In this document: piece by piece, positions 22,986 to 32,035 of the stretch
Layout: every line of letters begins with the position of its first letter
How positions within the stretch are numbered: position 1 is the stretch's first letter
Source: Hirsutella rhossiliensis
Taxonomy: Eukaryota; Ascomycota; Sordariomycetes; Hypocreales; Ophiocordycipitaceae
Assembly: GCF_020360975.1 (NCBI RefSeq)
Contig: NW_025408687.1
Span: forward strand, 62,001-126,000
Direction of reading: 5' to 3'
DNA length: 64,000 nucleotides
Program-made: the position numbers and the translations under genes
Notes under the pieces: model-generated
Databases searched by the model: none
What the model was told of the DNA's origin: nothing
Seen by the model: only the letters and a program-made list of their open reading frames with translations

Positions 22986-23446
22986 CGTATTTGCATGTAG
23001 ATAGCCATGTCTCTTTGAGATTAAGAGAAAGTGGCCTAAGCCCACCTAGGTATATCAGATGGCGTTGACGGGTATGATTTTTGTGAGATGCAGCTGGCTA
23101 ATCACTTGATGCAGCAATATACATGGTAATTTGTGGTACATAACATCGTCTTTGACAGGGCAGACAGAAGACAGTCTGCTCGGGGGGGCTGGTCCCGGAA
23201 GAGTAAGGGGTTCGAGACCGGCCGAAAGGTCAGGCCCAGTAGCGTGTGAGAGTGAGCAAGTGAGTCAGGGCCGAGACGTCTTGGTTCACAGGTGCAGGGA
23301 GGGTTTCAGCGCCGATGAGAGCGACATGTGATGTCTCGCGACTCTCGTATATGCTCCACACCAGGGGACGTCTATCTGGAGATGTCATGGCCGAATTCTG
23401 TCTGTGGTGTGGTCTAGAAAGGGCGGGGCTGTGCTTCTCGAAGCCC

Positions 23447-23474
23447 ATATATATATATATATATATATATATAT
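23447..23474. repeat. (AT)14 microsatellite
   Basis: An uninterrupted 28-bp AT dinucleotide run. Confidence 0.95.
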
Positions 23475-23763
23475 CAAGAGCGGAACATTCCTTAGGGAGC
23501 GTGTTTGTGCGTGTAACTGTATGGAGGCATGTACGAAATACAGCTATATAAGAGTACAGATCACGTTGCCAGCCAAGGGTTGGATATAAACTACGAAGTG
23601 CGAATACGTATGAGTAAGAAGGATGTTGAGCGCCGGGAATAGGGCGGCCATGTGATGGAAGAAGCCGGTGAGGGCGCGACCGAGGCATCTCTTATTGGTG
23701 CGGAGGGGAGAACAGTTGACGGCGCTGGAGGAAAGGTGAATGAATGCGGATCGGGGAACATGG

Positions 23764-23772
23764 CCAATGGAG
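23764..23772 (+). repeat. Target site duplication, left copy
   Basis: CCAATGGAG directly abuts the left terminal inverted repeat. The same 9 bp follow the right repeat at 27296-27304. Nine bp is the characteristic duplication length of the Mutator superfamily. Confidence 0.95.
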
Positions 23773-23878
23773 GAGTAATCAAACATACACTCCAGATTTT
23801 CAAACATACACTCCCGACCTAAGCCCCATTTGGAAGAAGACCCCGCCACCAAAATTTGGCGCGCGCTTTCCCAACGCC
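23773..23878 (+). repeat. Left terminal inverted repeat of the MULE
   Basis: It begins GAGTAATCAAACATACACTC. It carries two copies of TCAAACATACACTCC (23779-23793 and 23800-23814), 21 bp apart start to start, which may be transposase-binding sites. It ends ...CCCAACGCC. Confidence 0.95.
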
Positions 23879-24184
23879 GCTGCCGCGGCTGCCTGCCTAG
23901 ATATATTGTCGCATATCACGCCCGTGTCAGTTCCTGAAACCTTATGCTCGATCACTGCCACTGCTGCGCCGGCTTCGCCGCAATGATCGGGGTATATATT
24001 GTTGCACGAATGTGTGCATCCAATTCTTTTCCTTTCCTTTGTTCTTTAGATAATTCTCATCAATTGACTGATGCCACAAAGATCAACCGCTGTCACGTGC
24101 GAGGTGTGGGACACTATTGTCTGACATATATGGATTCTATCTGCAATTATTACCAACGCCGGAAGATGCATCCCTTAGAGTCAT

Positions 24185-27021
24185 TCAATTGAAGCTATCA
24201 ATAAGCCCGGCCCGATCGATCTTCCGATATATATACAATATGCATATAATGGCGGAAGGTCTTTGCCTACCTCTGTGACTGTGACTGTGACTGTGAGGAA
24301 GGATCCGTCCGACGCGGCGGAGGGCGAGGCACGTAAGGAACGAATTTGTGACCGGCCTGCCTGCTAGTTTTGTATGGTGCCGTGTCCCTCTGATCCCTAG
24401 CTGCTGGAAATGCTCCGTAGCCGTCTCGTGAGACTGTGCCGGCGGCTGTGCCCACATGAAGCCGTCGTGATGTGCCTGTGACGAGGGAGGCGGTTCTTGC
24501 CACTGTGACGGCGCCGGCGCCTGTACGTATACAGGCACAATTGGTGTAGGCGGTGGCATCACATAGTATCCCTGTGACGGCGGCGCCGGCTGTGGAAGTG
24601 AGGGCATCGTCGTTTGGTATCCCTGTGACACCAGCGGCACCTGTGGAAGTGAGGGCACCTGTGATAACAGCACCGGCGTTGCTGCTGCTTGTGACTTGAT
24701 GAAATCACCGATCTGCTGGGCAAGATCGTCAACCCGGCTGCTCACGGAAGCAAGTGTATTCGACCTCTTGTTCATGATAGTGGTGCCTGTGCCCTTCCTC
24801 TTCTTCTTTTGCGTCTCTGGTGGCCGTGATACGAGCTCTGGGTTGGCTCTATGCTCCTCTTGCTCCCAAGCACTAAGGATCCGGCCCGTAGATGCCTCTA
24901 GTGGAGGATACCTCGCGTCTACTGTTTCCACGCCGGCGAGGCTGGACAACGTCAGGATCGGCTTCGTGGTCTGCATCGATATATTGCTGTTGTTCAGGCT
25001 GCTAGTAAATTAGTATAGTACTTATGGCTGGAGCAAGATACTTACAGTCACGCCGTAAACCCGCCAGTGGTTATCAATAAGATGCAATGGTATAAGGGCG
25101 GCCGCGTCAGCCTGGATCAAATCGCGGATTGTATGCCGGCAGGGCAGCCCCCATTGCATCGTGAAAGCACCCGTACAAATCGTAGGCATGCCTCGATTAT
25201 CGGCAAGCTCAGCCCGGCTAGCCTAACTTGCCTGAAGATCTGTTTCATCGGCTGCCAGCCAATTTTTCGGTGCAGTGACTTCATAATCGTCTGCTTGGCC
25301 CATTCAACTCTAGCTCTTGCAAACTCGGATTGAAGCTTCTCGCGATGCTTCTTTTGCCGATGGGTAACGAGCCCTCTGATGTGCTCTTGTAGCTGATGGA
25401 GGTCAATGAAGCGGTTGCGTAATCGTGACTTCAACTCGTGATGTGTGCTCTCCACACGGGAAGTTACCGTAATGTTATAATTTCGGTACTGTTGGATAGC
25501 GTAGGTGGAAAACTGGGCACGCCATGGCCAGTAGGTTGTACGGAGGTAATTAACGAGAGCTATAAGAGGAGCTATTTAGTAAAAGGTTAGAGTAGGAGGG
25601 TAGTTAGGGCTAGGTTACCTGGCTGATCCGAAAACTCTATACAGAGTAGATCCCACTGATCTCTGCACTCCTCAGCCGTGCGAGCCCTAAAGACTGAAAC
25701 CCAGGCATCACGGATACCGTCAGCTGTGTGCTCAAAAGTCCGCCTTGGAGCCGGGGTAGTATTGGGTTTCCATCGTCATCTTCACGATCATCTTGTTGCT
25801 CAACGCACTGATCTGCCAGTTGTGAGGCATGTTGAATCTGGTAATCAGTGGCACGGTCGATAGGTCGGTCCTCGTCAATGGCATTATCTGCCTGTATAGG
25901 GTCGTCGAGAGCGGCTGCTGCAGCGAGGCGAGTCTCCTGTTCTGGCCTATCTCCGCCAATCTCGGTGCCATCGAGGGATCCTTCCCACTTCTTCTTGATG
26001 TGAAGGATCACGTTCTTCATCATATGCCAAACGCACACTTGTTGTTGCGTTGATGGGAAGATAGAGTCAAGGGCGTTCTTCAGGGCGGTATCAAAGTCGG
26101 TAATCACAACGCCCGGGTCCGGAATATCAGCCTGCCGACCAGCCTCACGCAACTGTGAGAGGATCCATTGGAACGCGCCTTCGTCTTCCTTGGCAGTGAG
26201 GCCAAAGCCTACACTGAAGCTCTTGTGTAGCCCTGTTGTGCCAATGATCTGTAGAAGCGGCATGTTAAAGCGGTTGACCTTATACGTATTATCCATGATA
26301 AGGAGCTCGGGGTTACGCTTCCAGTCAGCAATACAGTCATCGTATGTCCAGAAAAACCTCCAAACCTTCCCATTAGGGCCACGGTCAACTGCATAGTAGC
26401 TGATTTCCCCTTTGCTTTAGCATCTTTGAGTACATCGAGGAAGGCTTGTGTAGATGTAGAGGCGCCGTAACGGAAGGCACGAAGTTGCAGCTGGATGAAG
26501 TGTATATCAGAATCGGTAATAAGGAGCTCAGGATATTCCTGTCGGATAGCATCCACGATATCCCTGCTCTTGTTATTGACGTTCTTGCTAAGCCCCTCGA
26601 CGAGGCTATGAAGACGCTCGATGCCGAATTTGCGTTGGCTTCGTTGACGGACGATGGGGTTAGCAATTGGCTCAAATAGAGGTTCGTGGTTATGAGAGCC
26701 GTGCTTGATGGTGACTTTGAATGCATTGCAACGTCGGTAGAAGCGGATGTAACAGCGAAAGTCACATCCCGACTTCTTGGATGACGTCTTGTATATACCC
26801 TCTGCCTCGTCCCAGGGCCTATACTGACCACTGTATTCACAGCGGATATTGGCTTCCTTGCGCCTAGGCTTGCCGGTATTCTTGCTATTTGCAACGACTA
26901 CGACGTAGCCAAGGAGCTCTTGCGTAGCTTTGAGTGTTTCAAGCGCCTCATCATACGTATCGAAAGACATCTCCGTGATAGCCTCGGTGCTACTGTTGGT
27001 ATTGCTTTCGGTCGAATTCAT
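24185..27021 (-). pseudogene. MULE transposase (frameshifted in this copy)
   Basis: Reading down the minus strand from 27021, the order is as follows. First comes a FAR1-like N-terminal zinc region (DFRCYIRFYRRCNAFKVTIK; HGSHNH). The MULE DDE domain follows (LLIMDNTYK with first Asp, VVITDFDTALKNAL with second Asp, then CVWHMMKNV). Next are an intron at about 25621-25567 (GTAACC...AATAG), the conserved ITVTSRVESTHHELKS, a SWIM-like end (CTGAFTMQWGLPCRH), an intron ending at GATGCAG, and a Pro/Gln-rich tail. The frame shifts by -1 at 26407-26413 and again at about 25205-25230. A third shift near 25740 could be a 65-bp intron (GTGCGT...CAAG), and a fourth near 24410 is less certain. Between shifts there are no premature stops. 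Domain assignment is firm; whether the protein is functional is open. Confidence 0.9.
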
Positions 27022-27189
27022 CGGGACGATTGACTAGACGTGACTATTGCGGTAGGCGGCGGCGGCGTTGCTGTTGTGTTGAGTCAAGTGGTGATAGCTT
27101 CAATTGTTGATGATTGCGAAAATGCAGATGGCGGCCAAAAAGGCAGGTGGCTGGGCGGGTGGGCGGCGGCGATGGTCACGGCAAGCCAG

Positions 27190-27295
27190 GGCGTTGGGAA
27201 AGCGCGCGCCAAATTTTGGTGGCGGGGTCTTCTTCCAAATGGGGCTTAGGTCGGGAGTGTATGTTTGAAAATCAGGAGTGTATGTTTGATTACTC
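27190..27295 (-). repeat. Right terminal inverted repeat of the MULE
   Basis: The reverse complement of 23773-23878 with one mismatch (105/106). It also carries the paired 15-bp subterminal motif, at 27275-27289 and 27254-27268. Confidence 0.95.
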
Positions 27296-27304
27296 CCAAT
27301 GGAG
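27296..27304 (+). repeat. Target site duplication, right copy
   Basis: CCAATGGAG, identical to 23764-23772. Confidence 0.95.
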
Positions 27305-29218
27305 GAGGAGGAGGATTTTTTCTTTGGGGAGGTGAACTAATTAGGTATGCAAGTTGTAGTATAGTTACGTATATGCATTGGCTAAGCACTAAGCAAGCTC
27401 GGTGAAGGGTAAGCCTTTGTCGGTCAAGCAAAGGCGCCGTTTTTTTGGCGGTTGCTTGTGGCTATTTTAGTGAGCCGCCTGCCTCAGTACAGAGTACTGT
27501 GTAGAGTGTCGACGGAGTACCTGGTCAAGTGTGGAGGCATAAGCATCGTTGCGTCCCTGGATAAAGTCCTTTGTGCGGAGATGCCGTCACAGCCGAGCAG
27601 CCGCCGTTTGGCAGCTCCTGCAGTGCAGTAATTACAGTAACTGTACATTGTGTACGGAGTATACCTGTATACTACCTACCTTAGTACTGCGTGCCCGCAT
27701 GCACGCTCAGGGCAGGCGCAGGGTGCGTCACCTCGGCTTTGAGGAAAGATGTTCTCCGTACGGATACTGTCCGCATGTAGCTTGTACACTGCCGGGACCC
27801 GCCCGCATAGAGGCCACCGGCCCATGTATATATACAGTATATCCGTAATCAGATAAGTTTCAAGGTATACGGATATGCAGACCTCGATTGGTGCAACTTG
27901 CCGAGGTTTCGCCTTTGCAGCCCCTCTCTCACTACGCTGACCGTTTTCTCCCTCCCTCTTTCTCTCTCCCTCTTTCTCTCTCCCTCTTTCTTCCCCATTC
28001 TCCCCTCAACGGCATCGCCTCTCTTTCGCTCTTCCTACCTTCCTACAGACGGCGCTTCTGAGAGAGCGGGCGAGACGTTGTGTAGCACATGCCGGCATGC
28101 CCACATCTACCGTACCGGTACTCAGGTACTCCGTATAGTACGTGGCAAAGTGTGGGGAAGAGGCACAGATAAAGAAGAGAGGGAAAATGTCCCCCCAGCA
28201 GGGACTGCCCCAGATAATATTCATATTTATTACCCGTTAAAATGCATGTACAGGATGTTAACGGGGAACAGGGAGGGCGAGGCCCAGACAGGCAGACAGA
28301 CAGGGGCTGCTGGCCACAGCATCGCCCACGGTCTCGGACGGCCGCTTCTGACTGGCTGGCGCATCTGTTGGTCGCGCCGTCGTCGGATCCGGCCATGAGG
28401 TTTCCAAAGATTTTCTTTATAAAGAAGGAGCTCGTTCCCTTTTTGCAGACCGGCCAATGCTGATGAGGCGCTCTGGCTTGGGGCATTTTCGTCGACCAAC
28501 AAGATTGATCGATTTGCATTTGTCCGAAAAACAACCCACGCAGAGTCGCAGACACCTGCCGTCGTCGCCGACAATCCACCGTCGTCTAGTCTCGTGTGTC
28601 TTTTCACCCGTGGGCTTCCCCTCGCTTCGCGCGCCCTCGCGAGGTCTGTCTCATCAATCTCATCAATCTCAAATCTCTCTCTCCCCGCTTCTCCACATCG
28701 GCCACTCCATCTCTGTTCTGTATCCGCTTCCTCTGTCTCTCGCTTTCCCCTTCCTCTCCGCTTCTCGCCTGGTCTTTGTCTCTCCCCCTCTGTCTCGTCT
28801 GCCCTCTCTGCGCTCCCGTTCCACCTCTATTGTTCTCGACTCTTCCAAAATCCCAACCGCCATTGCGCACTCATTCCATCAGCGGCTGGCCGAACGCCCG
28901 CTGGCCGTCCCGTCGTTCAACGGCGGCCGCCACGACACACGACGACGTTTTGGTGGCGGATTGTACATGCAGCCACGGCGCATTCCATACATACATACGA
29001 ATACATAACATTTGTACAACATCATCCTTCTCGCTAAACTTCTGCCCCGACGTCAACGGCGACGCCTCCTCCCGACCCCAAAGCCAGGTTCTCTGCCCCC
29101 AGCAGCGTCCCTGTGCAACGCTCCTCGGCACTCGACCGACGGCACACCACATCGTCGTCTTCCAATCAAACCCCCGGCCGCCTGCATCGCGGCTGACACC
29201 TCCGTCATCACACATCCA
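27305..29218. promoter_or_regulatory. Spacer and promoter/leader of the PHS transporter
   Basis: About 1.9 kb without a supported gene. It contains two TACGGAGTA-type 9-mers (27653, 28127), a CT-rich tandem repeat at about 27949-27992, and a strongly CT-rich leader at about 28590-28860, all typical of highly expressed fungal genes. Confidence 0.5.
27949..27992. repeat. About three 14-bp CT-rich tandem repeats
   Basis: The unit CTCTCTCCCTCTTT is repeated about three times. Pyrimidine-rich tracts like this are common in fungal promoters. The regulatory role is inference. Confidence 0.75.
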
Positions 29219-31408
29219 ATGGCGGTCCAGGATTCGTCAGAGGCTCGGCCGCGCCATCACCGCCACCACTCCATCGTCCCCGGCGAGATCCCCGTCCCAC
29301 ATGGCCCGGGCGATTCTGACAGCGACGACTACCCCCTTGCCGGCGCCAGCGACGATGAGCGCCGCATCTTCAGCCACGTCACCCGACCCGACGACTCGTA
29401 CACCTCCGATGGTGTCTACTGGGCCGACCTGCCATGGAGCAAGCGCGTCGGCTTCGTCTCAAAAGTCGACCGCGACACCGCCGCCCACGAATTGCGCACC
29501 ATTGGGTCCATGGTGAAAAAAGATCCCCTCTCGCCCATTTCCTGGTACTTTCGTCACGCAGTCATCCCCGGCGCCGGCCTCGGCCTCGAAGGCTACGTCC
29601 TCTTCTCCATTGGAAACCTTGAGCCCCTCTTCAGGCAGGTATGGCCTCAATGCTGGGACAAGCACGAGGTCTGCAGCCAGAACTGGGTCGCCAGCGTTAC
29701 CTACCTCGAGATTATCGGCATCATGGTTGGCCAGGCCGCCGTTGGTGTAAGTCGTCTCACTTCCTCCCAGGCCCGCCTATGCATCCACGCGGCATTTAAA
29801 GACGGCAAAACCCCAGTGGCTAACTTTTGCCACGTACAGGTTATTGGAGACTGGATCGGCCGCCGTTGGGGTCTTATACAAGATGCCCTCATCATGCTTG
29901 TCGGCCTCCTCATGCTGACCGGCAGCTGGGGCTTGACTCTCGAGGGCTGGGTCATCTGTTACGCCTGGTCTCTGTTCTTCTACAGTACGCCGCTCAAGTC
30001 CCCAAGCTGCTCGCTCCGCGGCGCATTCGTCGCTGACCATCTCTTTTGCTGTGCAGGTATCGGTGTCGGAGGCGAGTATCCCATTACCGCCACGTCGTCC
30101 CTCGAGGGTGCCTCCACCGCCGGCAAGCTTTCGACCCGCGAGGACCGTCTGCATCGTGGCCGCCGCGTCACGACGGCTTTCCTCATGCAGGGCTGGGGAC
30201 AGCTTGTCAACCAGGTTCTCCTCATCGTTCTCCTCGTCATTTTCAACAACGGTCGCGGTGCTCCCCCGTACAGCACGTCTGCCGCCCAATACGCCTTCCG
30301 CCTGTCGTTTGCCTTTCCCGCCATCGGCACGGCCTGGCTCGCCTACTACCGAACGTGGAAGATGCCCCATGCCTCCAAGCAGCTTGCCGACGCCAAGAGC
30401 CGCTCCAATGTGACGGGCTACGACGTCAATGCCCTCCGCTACTGCGTCAGCCACTTTGGCGGCCGTCTCCTCGCCACCGCCGGTACTTGGTTTTGCAACG
30501 ACGTCTTCTTTTACGGCAACAAGCTATTCCAGGGTCAATTCATCAAGGTCATCTCCAACAACTCTGAGTCCCTCCTCGTCACCTGGACGTGGAACCTGGT
30601 CAACATTGCCGTCTCCCTTGCCGGCTATTACCTCGCCTCGCTTCTCATCGACAACAAGCTCTACGGTCGAAAGATGATGCAGCAGGTCGGCTTCTTCATG
30701 TGCTTCCTCATGTTCGTCATCCCGGCCTTCAAGTACGACTACTACACCAGTCCCGCCGGCATCCATGCCTTCCAGGCCATGTACTTCATCTCGTCCTTCT
30801 TCAACCAGTTCGGCCCCAACTCGGTCACCTTCCTTGTCGCCGGCGAAGTTTTCCCAACGCCCGTCCGTGCCACCGCCCACGGCTTTTCCGCTTGCCTAGG
30901 CAAGGCTGGTGCCCTGCTCGCCTCGGTCCTGTACAACTACATCGACACCCAGACCAAGTTCCTCGTCGTCCCTTGGTTCGGCCTCGCCGGCATGCTGCTC
31001 ACCTGGATCTTCCTCCCGGACACCACCGGCCTTGACCTCAAGGAGCAAGAGCGCCGCTGGAGCTACATTCGCCAGGGCAAAGCCGACGAGTATCACGGCG
31101 TCGCCGTCAATCCCGCCCATCTCAGCCTGTGGGAGCGCCTGTGCGGCATCGGCAAGACGTACGACCCCGAGCTGGACTGGAAAGCCAAGATTGAAGATAT
31201 GCGCGCTGAGTGGCAGGCCGCCCAGGCCGCTCGTGGGCCCAAGGAAACCGAGAGCCATGGAGAGGGCCATGGCATGCCCGACGACGGCGAATTTTCGCAA
31301 GAGATGCACAACTACTTTAAGCGCTCGAGCCCCAAGTACGCCGGCGCCCCCTCTGGTGGCCCGCTGCAAGAAAAGGTTGCCAGTGACACAATCAGGCAAA
31401 ACCAATAA
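29219..31408 (+). CDS. MFS transporter, phosphate:H+ symporter (PHS) family-like
   Basis: Exons 29219-29746, 29840-29984 and 30057-31408 give 674 residues. A ~95-residue hydrophilic N-terminus precedes an MFS core of about 12 membrane segments. Diagnostic stretches are GDWIGRRWGLIQDALIM (loop 2-3 signature), GIGVGGEYPITATSSLEGAS (the PHS GGEYP motif) and QFGPNSVTFLVAGEVFPTPV. The family includes Pho84-type phosphate and Git1-type glycerophosphodiester transporters at the plasma membrane. Which substrate this one carries cannot be told from sequence. Both introns are multiples of three (93 and 72 bp) and contain no in-frame stop, so an unspliced reading frame is also fully open. The splice sites GTAAGT/CAG and GTACGC/CAG, and the motif restored at the second junction, favour removal. 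Confidence 0.9.
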   Translation: MAVQDSSEARPRHHRHHSIVPGEIPVPHGPGDSDSDDYPLAGASDDERRIFSHVTRPDDSYTSDGVYWADLPWSKRVGFVSKVDRDTAAHELRTIGSMVKKDPLSPISWYFRHAVIPGAGLGLEGYVLFSIGNLEPLFRQVWPQCWDKHEVCSQNWVASVTYLEIIGIMVGQAAVGVSRLTSSQARLCIHAAFKDGKTPVANFCHVQVIGDWIGRRWGLIQDALIMLVGLLMLTGSWGLTLEGWVICYAWSLFFYSTPLKSPSCSLRGAFVADHLFCCAGIGVGGEYPITATSSLEGASTAGKLSTREDRLHRGRRVTTAFLMQGWGQLVNQVLLIVLLVIFNNGRGAPPYSTSAAQYAFRLSFAFPAIGTAWLAYYRTWKMPHASKQLADAKSRSNVTGYDVNALRYCVSHFGGRLLATAGTWFCNDVFFYGNKLFQGQFIKVISNNSESLLVTWTWNLVNIAVSLAGYYLASLLIDNKLYGRKMMQQVGFFMCFLMFVIPAFKYDYYTSPAGIHAFQAMYFISSFFNQFGPNSVTFLVAGEVFPTPVRATAHGFSACLGKAGALLASVLYNYIDTQTKFLVVPWFGLAGMLLTWIFLPDTTGLDLKEQERRWSYIRQGKADEYHGVAVNPAHLSLWERLCGIGKTYDPELDWKAKIEDMRAEWQAAQAARGPKETESHGEGHGMPDDGEFSQEMHNYFKRSSPKYAGAPSGGPLQEKVASDTIRQNQ

Positions 31409-32035
31409 TACGTGTGCATGCTATTAGCGCGCGCTGTTTTGGTCGCGGCGTTGTGTGTCAGGCTCAAGGCAACGACTCTTGAGAGGCCTTGACTGCTGTT
31501 CTTTTTTTTTACCCGTTGCAATGTTGCATATTCAACCATGGGCGGCGTTTGGGGGTTTCATTATGGTACAGGGATAGCGGATACGACGATATGTGTTTTG
31601 CCGCCATGGCCAAGCGTCGGTGTTCATCACGGCGGGAAAGCGGAAAAGGGAGGAGAGACGTGGAGGAGGCAAAGACAGACGACCATGGGGTTGGTCCCAC
31701 CGATGGCTGTTTTCTCGGGGAACGAGGGATGGAGTGCAAGAAGCGGTCGGTCCGCACGAAAAAGATATGAGTAAACATACGAGTAAACATTCAATACAAA
31801 TGTCATCGCGGAATGATCCATACAAATACGTGTTTGCCGTCCCCTTCGAGTTCGTAGTCCCATTGTCTCTCGTCTTGCTCGTTGCCTGGCTCATGTGACT
31901 GCTAACCTGCGCGCGCGTGTGTGTGCGTATATTTTGTGTGCGCGTAGGAAAAAGAAAGGGATAACACAAGAAATGGATGCCAGGCCGTAGATGAATGAGG
32001 AAGAGGAAGAAGAAGAAGTAGAAAGCCGTCTTTGT
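31409..32035. other. Convergent 3' spacer
   Basis: The spacer lies between the transporter (+) and the Zn-cluster/C2H2 regulator (-). Only 3' UTR-like sequence is seen, including a T-run (31501-31510) and a GTGTGCG patch near 31915. Confidence 0.5.

Larger units (their letters stand above)
22640..23763. other. Spacer with GT and AT microsatellites
   Basis: About 1.1 kb downstream of rim15 and upstream of the transposon. It includes a (GT)n tract at 22961-22985 and an (AT)14 tract at 23447-23474. No gene was recognised. Confidence 0.6.
23773..27295 (-). mobile_element. Complete Mutator-like (MULE) DNA transposon, 3523 bp
   Basis: The element is bounded by 106-bp terminal inverted repeats differing at one base (position 22) and by a perfect 9-bp duplication. 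It encodes one transposase on the minus strand (ATG at 27021). The near-identical ends and intact duplication imply a recent insertion. There is no sign of repeat-induced point mutation: no C-to-T stop codons are seen in the reading frame. The insertion point lies in a GGA-rich run. The element sits in the gene-free interval between rim15 and the PHS transporter and interrupts no gene. Confidence 0.95.

Noticed and set aside
23209..23219. GGTTCGAGACC resembling a tRNA B box
   Set aside because: The flanking bases cannot form a T-arm stem, and no acceptor or anticodon stem fits.
23773..27295. RIP (repeat-induced point mutation) of the MULE
   Set aside because: No excess of TpA or C-to-T-derived stop codons is seen in the transposase frames, and the terminal repeats remain 105/106 identical.
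28596..29516. Plus-strand ORF (306 codons) starting in the transporter leader
   Set aside because: It is the CT-rich leader plus an out-of-frame reading of the transporter's first exon.
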